From assembly GCA_014529385.2 (NCBI GenBank), contig CM043969.1, positions 16,938,446 to 17,002,445 of the forward strand: DNA of 64,000 nt, written 5' to 3'. Made by a program: the position numbers and the translations under genes. The notes below the pieces were generated by a model. That model was not told where the DNA came from, made no database searches, and saw only the letters and a list, made by a program, of their open reading frames with translations. Shown here one piece after another: positions 55,841 through 64,000 of this stretch. The stretch's first letter is position 1, and every line of letters starts with the position of its first letter. The DNA comes from Adiantum capillus-veneris. Its lineage: Eukaryota > Streptophyta > Polypodiopsida > Polypodiales > Pteridaceae.

Positions 55841-58006
55841 CAGATCTCCTGAACTAGCACTTCTCGGTTTCTCATATGTGGATGGTTCTTCTAGAGGTTT
55901 AACCATCTGTGTAAGAGAAGGTGCCTCCTTTTCCTCATGTTGTTTTATCTTCTCCTCAGCTTCGGTAAGCTTCTCAGCTAGGAATTTTTGCTCTCGTTCC
56001 CTGCGTGCTTTCATCCTAGTCTTTCTAGCTTTCCAACTATTTCGTTTGCTCTTGGTTTTCTGACTAGGTGCGTCTGTCTTTGGTCCATCATCTGTCTTTG
56101 GACTCGTGTCACTTTCCGTGTTCTTTGTCTCTGGATTCTCATCAGATTTCTTTTGAGCTTGTGCTCTCGTAACCACTTGAACTAGTACGACATTTTCATT
56201 TTCTGAGCTACTAGGTAGCTGAACAATCCCTAATACATTTGTCGTGATTTTCCTGATTTGGTTTGGGTTTTTCAGGCAATCGGGGATCAAGTGAGTGATG
56301 CCACACTCAAGACAATAGGCATTTACTTCAGTGATCTTCGTATGAGGACATTGTTTGACCAAGTGGTTGTCACGACTTTTGTGACAATCTGTCTCTGGTT
56401 GAGGAGATTCTTTTAGCATTTCCTCTTGGCTATAAGCAAGCTTTGACCTAGATAAGCCGCTATTTGCAATGAATCGCAATGTCCTTTCGTCCATTTCATA
56501 CCTTCTTTCTTTCGATTGAAACCCAGGAGGTGGAGGTTGTACCGGCCTCACCACTCCACGTGTTTCTCTCACATTTTGTTGCTCCGAATGGTAGTACTCA
56601 CTTTGGTTGCTATACCACATTGTAGCTGGTACTGGCATTGGTTTATTTGATGCTTCCATCATTGGCATGTATCTCATGTCTACCGGCATTCTATCACTTG
56701 GCAGCGGAGGTTGTTTTCCTAAGACAAGTTGTGGCCTTAAAACTCCTACCGGTCCTGGAGCATTCCCCGTAATGTATCTAGGTGGAGTAGGTGCTTCTGG
56801 AACAGGTAATTTCACACCACTTCGGCTCTCCCGAATCATACCTTACAAGAGGAATCAACCTCTTGACCAAGTCGTCGATAAGCTTTTCTTGATCAATAGG
56901 TGCCGTTGGCTTGGCAATGGACTCACTTATTTGTGAAACACTGTGCAGAGAGGATGTGTCATCTCCTTGACTCTTTAAGTCCTTTTCTTTGTATGCCTCA
57001 CAATTATCCACTAGATAAAGAGCTTCTTTGATCAACTCGTTTAATGTCATCCTCCTTATCATATGCAGATCCTTCTGAAGGCCCGCATGTCTCATTCCCT
57101 GGATAAAGATCAGCATCAGTTGTGCTTGCGTAGGTAATTCCGCTCTCGGACAGAGCTTAACATATCTCTTGAGCCGTAATGATGCTTTGCGTACTGATTC
57201 ATCCTCTTTCTGTTTGAATCTATGGATTTGCGAGACCGTGTTGTGAGAATTCCTTTTGGCGAGAATTCTTCAATAAACTCCTCAAACAGCTCATATAGGG
57301 TCTCAAAATCCCATTTTTCCACCGAGTCGAACCATGTAGCTGCATCATCTTCTAGAGTCAATCCAAATCCCGCAAACTGTGTCGCAAAATCTGAAACTTC
57401 CTTTGCTCTAATCACTCTTCTAAAAGATGTTACGTGATCTCTCGGATCTTTATCTCCGGAGTATTTTATGTTTACCCATTTCTGGACTTGGGATGGTCTA
57501 ACTCGTCGATTGTCTACAAGTCTAACCAGAGACTCTCCCAATCCTTCTCTCGTTATCGCTCTTGAAGGGAATCCTGGTGGCTCTCTTCTTGGAATTCCTA
57601 TAGGAATTCTCGTGTTTGGTGGAGGCATTTGTGGTCCTTCATTGACCAAATATCCACCTCTTTCTAGTACAGTCTGTGGATTTGTGCTTTCTACAACTCT
57701 GTATTCTCGTTCATACTTGTCGACAACTATAGATCTCCATTGAAAGTCGACTCCGTATGTGTAGACATATAAGAGCTTGTAATCCGTTATCTCTTCTAGG
57801 TATAGATCTGAGCACCTATAAAGATTGACCTCATTGTTGTCAATGTATCTATATAGTCCTTCACTCTCATGACCAATCATCCAAACTCTCTCAACAAGAT
57901 GGATCTTTATCAGTTGCAAGTTTGGAAGATCCATTGTGGGAGGATATTCCTCTATCGTCGGGATCTCCAAGCTTGTGTAAGCTGCGTTTGAATCTAGGGT
58001 AGACAT
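55811..58006 (-). CDS. Gypsy B gag part (fossil)
   Basis: Starts at the ATG at 58006 (MSTLDSNAAYTSLEIPTIEE). N-terminal domain with VVDKYEREYRVV, then the capsid core QVQKWVNIKYSGDKDPRDHV ... GFGLTLEDDAATWFDSVEKW ... FEEFIEEFSPKGI, then a Pro-rich linker and zinc knuckles including CLECGITHLIPDC, with the same CX2CX3HX4C spacing as Gypsy A. Gag is better preserved here at its N-terminus than in A. Confidence 0.86.
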
Positions 58007-60810
58007 GATTTCTGGGCTTAAGAGCTTTTGCTTGGTTCAAGTAGACTTAGTCCACTGTGTTCAAGTGCTTTGGTTAGGGAAAAGTCGAAACTATGTCCAA
58101 AACCACAACCGTTTCGTCACCGTTTGTGAAAGTTATGACCAAAATAGTGAAATGCAGTTTAGACTAGTCAAAATGAGTCCAAATTCAATTTTAAAAGAAG
58201 ATTTGGGATCTATGTGACACTGTGAACACTCCTGTATGGTCAAAAGTACAGTTGGACCCTAAAACTGGCCTAGAGACATCCTACGCGTAGGATGTCTATA
58301 TGCTTAGAATTTAACAAAATTTGGTCCAGAGACTCCCCTTAAGTCCAGCAGCACAATGGCATGCTCAGAGGTTGATTTGGACCTAAAAATGGCCTTGAGA
58401 CATCCTACGCGTAGGATGTCTTTTTGCTCAAAATGACTTGAAATGTTCACCCCAGCTTCTCCTTGATGTGCTGATCACAGTGGTGTGCTCATAGGTTGGT
58501 TTGGACTCCTAAATCAAGCTAGAGACATCCTACGCGTAGGATGTCTAACTGCTCAGATTTTGTCCAAACTTGATCCCAAGATTCTCCTAGTGCTCAGCAA
58601 CCCAATGGTATACTCAAAATTGAATTTGGATGCCAATAGGTCAAGATTTAGGCTGCAAGAGCTTCTAGTGCACTCCAAGAGTAGGATGTCTGACAATTCT
58701 TGTCTTTGCTTGGTAAATAGGCCAAACAAGGTCCAAATTCACTTTTGAAAAAATTTATGGAATCCTTGAGACACTTAGAACCTCCCTTTATGGCTACGGT
58801 AGAATTTTGACCACTTTATGACCCAGGAGACATCCTACGTGTAGGATGTCTTTTTGCTCTGTTTTCAGCTCAAACTTACACTGTAGCTTCCCCTTGATGT
58901 GCTAAACTCACAGCTATTTTTGCTTTTTGATTCTGACACCTATAGGTTGGTCAAATGATCAAGAATCTGTTCCAAAAGCCTGATGTCCATTCTGATGAAT
59001 TCACCAGTCAAATCAACTCCAAATTGGACCAAAATTGACTAGGAGGCTTGCCTAAGGCTATACAACACCTTGCTATGTCCACAGTTTGAATTTTGCCTCT
59101 AAATCATGCCTTAGACATCCTACGCGTAGGATGTCTAACTGCTCATAATTGCCCCAAATTTGAACCACAGACTCTCCTTAAGGTGTTGATCATTGTGGTA
59201 TGCTCAGAGGTTGATTTGGAGTGCTAAATCATGGTGAAGACATCCTACGCGTAGGATGTCTAAGTGCTTAGAATTGCCCCAAACTTGAGCAACAACTTCC
59301 CCTTGATGTCAGCAACCCAATGCTATGCTTAGATTTTAATTTGGATGTCAAAAGACCCCAAAACTAGCTGTTCTAGCCTTTTTTTCTATTAAAAAAACGC
59401 TAAAGTCTGCTTAAAACCCAATTTTCCCACCCAAATGAGCTGAAAACTCTCACATGCACTCAAAACATCATGTATAACATGCACATGAAGTCACCCTATG
59501 GTTTGGTCTCAAAAATTATGCCTTGGGCACAATTTGGGTAGGATGTCTGGCAATTTTCGTCTTTTGGTCTTATCCTGTCAAGATATGGTCAAGTTCCCCT
59601 TTCCAGGTGAAAATAGGGTAAAACCTACCTTCTGAACACACTGGTCAACTCAAAATTTCAAAATTTCCACCAGATCACCTTGTAGACATCCTACGCGTAG
59701 GATGTCTTTTTTCTCAGAATGGACTTCTGTTTCTACCCAAGGTGCTTCTTGATGCATATAACAAGAATATGTGATCACAGCAAATTTTGGATGTCAAAAT
59801 TGCTCAGAATCACCACTTTTGGGAAAACATTTCTTTGAAAGAGTAACATCCCCTTAACTCTCAGTCTATATGTCCAAATGACATGAGCTTTGGTGTGTGT
59901 GTCCAACACAACATGCAAAATATGGGTATGATGTCAAAACTTGATTTTTGCTTCTAGAATCACTCTCTAGACATCCTACGCGTAGGATGTCTACTGATGA
60001 AATTTTTGGCAGAGTTCATCCACAGGCATCCCCAAGTCTTGAGCACTACTTTTCAAGCATTCCTACCAGTTTTTATGCAAAATTGTGCTCAGAATCTTAA
60101 GTTTCTTTTTTTCGCGTTTTTGACACTCCGTCTTTGGTCTTTTGAGTGTCAAGAGTTGGTCAGAACTCTAGTTTCAATGTATACTTATGGTAAACCCCCC
60201 CTTCTGAAAACACTGGTGCAGTCAGAATTTTCAAATTTGGTTTCTAGAACCCCCTTGAGACATCCTACACGTAGGATGTCTATGTTTACAGAATTGTAGG
60301 TTTTCTTCACAGAACCCTTGCAAATGCTCTTTTATATGCACAGCATCAGTCAATCATACAAAAATATCCACAAAAGCTTGTTTAATGCATTTTTACCCTC
60401 AAAAGCACACTTTTTCGTGATTTCAAATGCAATCAAGCACTTTAGCAAATAATTCAGTGCTGAATAGTTCTAGATCAGAATCGGATCACTTACCTAAAGC
60501 TACTCCTACAAATCATATGGGGTTTTGCATCTATGCGTAGAAAAACGCTTCACTGCCACACGGACTAGTAAACTCTTTTATCACCTCACAAATCACTCGA
60601 CCACCAACAACTACTCTAATCCACAGATCCTAACTAAACCTATCTAGTCGCAGACCCTCGACAAGACACACTCTTCCGGGCTATCCACTTGATCGCAGAA
60701 TATCCTCTTCCGGATCCACTTAAGAAAAACGCTTTCTTTAGCTGAAACTAAATCAAGCAACCATCACACGAGTGTTAGTAGGAAACCTACTTAGGTCCTT
60801 GTGTCCCCGG
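58007..60810 (-). other. Gypsy B leader
   Basis: A 2.8-kb untranslated leader, longer than A's 1.6 kb. Its PBS-proximal end (60.6-60.8 kb) matches A's leader ('gg.tagcc.ggaag.gtgtgtcttg'). The rest is a degenerate tandem structure with units of ~125 and ~160 bp (sum ~285), each marked by a palindrome. Confidence 0.8.
58274..60281. repeat. Palindrome array of Gypsy B (9 sites plus 2 half-sites)
   Basis: Core CATCCTACGCGTAGGATG with flanking AGA/TCT, 24 bp in all. Perfect copies start at 58274, 58398, 58523, 59113 (28-bp perfect at 59111-59138), 59238, 59684 and 59969 (26-bp perfect at 59968-59993). Copies with one centre mismatch start at 58828 and 60258. Half-sites GTAGGATGTCT lie at 58681 and 59538. 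Spacings are 124, 125, ~145, ~160, 285, 125, ~290, ~156, 285 and 289 bp. The centre is ACGCGT. Confidence 0.94.
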
Positions 60811-60817
60811 CAACCCA
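60795..60817 (-). promoter_or_regulatory. Primer-binding region of Gypsy B
   Basis: On the minus strand the LTR end is followed by a TGG and GTTGCCGGGGACACAAGG, corresponding to the tRNA-Asp-type PBS region of Gypsy A. Confidence 0.7.
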
Positions 60818-61140
60818 TGAAGTGCATGCAAACACTACCTAGATCAACATAATGTCAATCGAGGACACAGATGACACGATAGGCACACGGAGGAAATCTC
60901 TTTAGCTTGTCAGGCTGAGACCATCCTACACATACAACACTCTGGAAGGCCAACTAAACCACAATCAAGAACCTCACTGCTCTCAACTACACCACCTAGC
61001 AACATACACACATACGGAAGGTAACTCACCTAATCATGCCAGATTCGTACGAAACTTAAGGAACATCATCCCCTCACTAGGATACACCCGTCCCTACGCT
61101 TCTACACTCAAAACCCTCACTCTAAACCCGTCTGCGGAAA

Positions 61141-61152
61141 ACGCGTAGGATG
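61141..61152. promoter_or_regulatory. LTR half-site of the Gypsy B palindrome (5' LTR)
   Basis: ACGCGTAGGATG, ~370 bp past the TATA box on the minus strand, where A has its own half-site at ~356 bp. Sequence after it aligns with A ('...gcaga..gggttta' against '...ccaga...gggttca'). Confidence 0.7.
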
Positions 61153-61513
61153 ACAGAGCAGAATTTTGAAAGTACCCGAAACTGAAATTTATGAGTACCT
61201 ATGCGTAGCTTATGTCGCCACAATTTTATAGACTACTAGCACGTAGAAAACAGACATCGTTTGATACACTTACAAACACAAATAGCTCGTAGATGCGTCG
61301 GCGTGTGCGCTTTGTCTTGCGTGGAATGCTTGGCGTTGTCGCGTAGCTCTCCTTGAGCCTACAACAATGGTGCAGTCGGATCTCCAATGTGTTGAGCGAG
61401 CCGGGCGTAGCGAGAGGATAAAGCTCACGCTCACTCTCTTTCTCTCTCTCACACAGTAGATGGCAGCGCTCTAGTTTTGATTATGATTAAAGTTCCCCCC
61501 CTTTACAAAATGA

Positions 61514-61546
61514 CCTAGGTACCTTATATACTAAGGCTACCTTAGG
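61514..61546 (-). promoter_or_regulatory. Gypsy B LTR core promoter
   Basis: On the minus strand TATATAAGG (61522-61530) lies between near-complementary arms CCTAAGGTA and TACCTAGG. The arrangement matches the TATA-in-inverted-repeat of Gypsy A (5415-5446). The second copy is at 49374-49406. Confidence 0.55.
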
Positions 61547-61751
61547 TTTAACCAAAAATGGGGTTGAAAGGGTCAAATGGCTTTGTATTTACAATCTGGA
61601 AGTGCTATTGCACCCCGGCTTCTGAAACTAGAATAACTACTCATTACAAATGAAGTTTATAGCCATAATCCGCAGCATTTCATAACTCGCAAAAGATAAG
61701 ACTTTGGTATGAAACTTGAGTTATGTTGTGTTGTTGACCTAGCGGTCAACA

Positions 61752-62989
61752 CTCAGTTTAGGAGCATAATGCACATGACGAATCTTGTAAGATGCACCAC
61801 TAGGCAATGAAAAACATACATCTCTTGTACCAACAGTATCACATGCTTAAGCATCAGCAAGATGTACACAAAAAAATCCTCCCACTTGAAAATTGTTGAA
61901 CCACTCATGGCATGGCATGACATGAAAACAACATCATCATCTAGCAACCAACACACAAAAAGTGTATGCATAAAGTAGATAGTAGGTAAACTAGAGGCAA
62001 AGGTGACATCTTCGCCATTGGCATATTCAGTCATTGCAAGTGCATCATTAACTGGCATCATAACCATATATGCATCACACATAGGTTGCTTGTGTTGCCT
62101 CATATGCCAGAAGCAGCATCATTGAATGTACCTTGATGACCACAATGCCAACATCGCATTAGCTAATAAGAACGAGACCGCCCTCTTTTAACGGTCAACT
62201 CGGTAGACTCAATGCCATACATATCTGCACGCATATGGCATCAAAACATGGTGAGAAAACTGGGGAAGTTTGAACAGGGTTTCCCCTAAAATTTGAGCAA
62301 AATATCAGCTAGAATATCAGTCAAATACTGGCATAAACAATGCGCATAAACAAGCGACCATTGTACCAAAATAGATCCATACGGGAAAACAACACTCTTA
62401 AAAGAGCACATGCAATGAAAACTGTATAAAACGCATAACTATATGCATGGCCATATGCATCCCACTATAAATTTTACACGCTCTTGTATCTATGTCCAAA
62501 CCACCTATAGAAAAATCAAACCATAAGCCAATATGTGGCTAAATGAAAAACCTATAGAGACAAACTCACAAACCAATCTGGCTTAACAAAAATCTGCTTA
62601 TGAACAAGTTAATCCAGAATATGACATACATCAAACCAAAACGCATAAACTGAAATGTTGGTAATTTCACTCTGTATGCATGTGTGTATGCAAATCCTTA
62701 CCTATATGTTTGGTGCAAACAACTCCTACTCTCTAGTAGTTGATACTACTTGTTGTGATCTTATGAGGCTCAATGTGTCAACCACACACAGCATACATCA
62801 AGCCACAAGATGCATACATAGGCCAAGAGTATATGGCTATCAAACCCTCTGAAAACTATAGAGAGAAGAGCACAATCTATATGTGTGTGTCCGATGAATC
62901 TACCTGTAGTGTCGAGACAAAAATCTACACGTCGATCAAAAAGTGTTCATCAACCGATAACCAAACTCCACCTATAATTTTGATGTCAA
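61752..62989. other. Unassigned DNA, perhaps decayed Copia 5' region (- strand)
   Basis: No clear domain. On the minus strand ~62.15 kb reads CWHCGHQGT, faintly like a zinc knuckle, and the plus-strand 'gtttcccctaaaatttg' (~62.28 kb) recalls the leader of the Copia at 10.93 kb. Too weak to call an element. Confidence 0.3.
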
Positions 62990-63985
62990 AGACTACGTGA
63001 GCTATGTGTGTGCTGAAGCCATTATTGCAAGGCCAGTGATCACTTGATTAAGCAATGTCCTAAATTGAAGGCAAAAGAGGCCAAGAAGAAAGAGGTTGGT
63101 TCCACTATAAGTGCAGCTATTGTAGAATCTTTTGTGAAAGGAGATTGTGATATTGATGTAGATGTGGAGTGTGCATTTAGTGCAAAGTGCACTTATGATC
63201 CTTATGTTCATGATGCATGTATGTCAGTTCTTGCACATTCAAATGTGTGGTACTTTGACAATGGTGCGACAAAGCACATTACATCACATTGTGACTTGTT
63301 TACCTCTCTCAAGGCTATCCCTCATGGGAATACAATCACTTGTGCCATCAATGCCCTCTTGTTTGATCAAGGGGGTTGGAAAGATTATGCTGACAACTGT
63401 GAATGGTAGGTAGTTCTTTCACACTTGTTGATGTACTTTATGGACCTGGGATAAAAAAGAACCTTTTGTCTATATCTGCACTTACTAGATTTGGTCTTGT
63501 TCTCAAATTTTTGGATGAGAGATGAACAATTCATGATCTCAATTTTGGTGATGATGAAATTGTTGCATCTGTCATTTTTGTTGTGGGTTGTATAAGCTCA
63601 CTTTGTATGAGAAGTGTGGGCAAAATTTTGCAAATGCAATTGTGGATTCAAAGGCTGTTTTAGATGCAAAACTTTGGCATGCACATTTTGGGCATCTAAA
63701 TTTTACCAGTTAGAAACATTAATATGTAAATTTGGACTTGAGGTCTGAAAACCTATTGCTACTCCCATGGAAACAAGCTTGAAATCGAGTCTGCATGATG
63801 CTGGTGATTTTGCCGATGTCACTCTTTATCAGTGGATGCCTTATTTATGTATACAATACAAGGCGCGATATTCAGTTTGCAGTCTCACATGTCAACAGAT
63901 TTATGAATAGCCCAGGGTCTAAGCATTGGTAGGCTGCCAAGAGGATTTTTTGCTACTTGAGTGGCACTTTACATCTTGGCTTTTT
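62990..63985 (+). mobile_element. Copia remnant running towards the window end (fossil)
   Basis: Parts in order: zinc knuckle CKASDHLIKQC (~63.02 kb), protease core WYFDNGATKHITSHCDLFTS (~63.25 kb), VDVLYGPGIKKNLLSISALT (~63.43 kb), a piece of the integrase zinc module (LWHAHFGHLNF, ~63.67 kb), then directly the RT end and RNase H start (KPIATPMETSLKSS, ~63.74 kb). Much of integrase and RT is missing. Heavily broken; LTRs are not in view. Confidence 0.7.
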
Positions 63986-64000
63986 TTAATCCCACGGGTG

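Larger units (their letters stand above)
48687..61751 (-). mobile_element. Gypsy 'B', same family as Gypsy A (fossil), hosting a Copia
   Basis: Minus-strand element: 5' LTR at right (60818-61751), PBS region beside it, a ~2.8-kb leader full of palindromes (58.0-60.8 kb), gag (~58.0-55.8 kb), a spacer and protease (~55.8-54.8 kb), then the inserted Copia (49686-54790), a last piece of protease, and the 3' LTR (48687-~49.62 kb). RT, RNase H, integrase and the accessory ORFs of Gypsy A are absent, so this copy is a non-autonomous remnant. The LTRs differ by ~3% by eye. It is broken, with several lesions. Confidence 0.88.
60818..61751 (-). repeat. 5' LTR of Gypsy B
   Basis: About 934 bp, close to A's 922 bp. 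On the minus strand it starts TGTTGACCGCTAGG (proposed start at 61751) and ends GCATGCACTTCA. It shares 'ggtctcagcctgacaagcta' with A's LTR. It contains TATA (61522-61530) within inverted arms and the half-site ACGCGTAGGATG (61141-61152). Confidence 0.82.

Noticed and set aside
58274-60281. CRISPR-like array (repeated 24-bp units with spacing)
   Set aside because: The genome is eukaryotic, spacing is 125-290 bp, and the intervals are themselves diverged repeats, not unique spacers. It is the leader of a Gypsy element.
61752-62200. Copia gag zinc knuckle on the minus strand (CWHCGHQGT)
   Set aside because: Only two cysteines and no partner motifs; too weak to call.

Overview
The window is land-plant nuclear DNA made almost entirely of retrotransposons, with one clear host gene. 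Support for a plant: a UDP-glucuronate 4-epimerase of the plant Golgi type, Copia elements primed by initiator tRNA-Met (TGGTATCAGAGC), Gypsy elements of the non-chromovirus Athila/Tat-like branch primed by tRNA-Asp, plant-type LINE pieces with CCHC and zf-RVT motifs, and a decayed PPR-like gene. Deep nesting, many truncated copies and PPR debris suggest a large genome such as a fern or another non-seed plant; the species is not determined.

Layout. 1-5.2 kb: AT-rich DNA, a PPR-like pseudogene, a 264-bp tandem duplication and two LINE scraps in opposite orientation. 5.2-30.2 kb: one giant Gypsy element (A, + strand) holding a nested Copia (6.6-11.4 kb, - strand, TSD GAGAT) and a solo Copia LTR (23.4-24.2 kb, TSD GTCAA). 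30.2-33.6 kb: unrecognised DNA. 33.6-35.0 kb: the GAE gene (- strand). 35.6-37.9 kb: a LINE remnant, joined to a Gypsy fragment (C, 37.9-40.0 kb) of the same family as A. 40-47 kb: LTR debris, inverted LTR/PPT junctions, short duplications, a SINE-like piece. 47.6-48.4 kb: a Copia remnant. 48.7-61.75 kb: a second Gypsy (B, - strand) of A's family, holding a Copia (49.7-54.8 kb, + strand) of the solo-LTR family. 63-64 kb: another Copia remnant, running off the window.

Most interesting: Gypsy A and B carry arrays of perfect palindromes in their untranslated leaders. In A the palindrome is AGTCTATCGCGATAGACT (7 copies: 3 before gag, 4 before the 3' accessory ORFs). In B it is CATCCTACGCGTAGGATG plus flanking bases (7 perfect copies, 2 near-perfect, 2 half-sites). 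The arms differ between the relatives, but the CGCG centre, position and ~285-300 bp period are kept. Each element's LTR carries one half-site matching its own palindrome, at the same place (~360 bp past the TATA box), as if LTR and array change together. The family also shows two integrase HHCC modules in a row, a second retropepsin-like domain after integrase, a duplicated polypurine tract, a second leader-like segment, and two accessory ORFs (one with an NLS-like start, one with a long coiled coil) before the 3' LTR.

The retroelements are treated as fossils: families, parts, nesting and rough ages are given, not their individual lesions.
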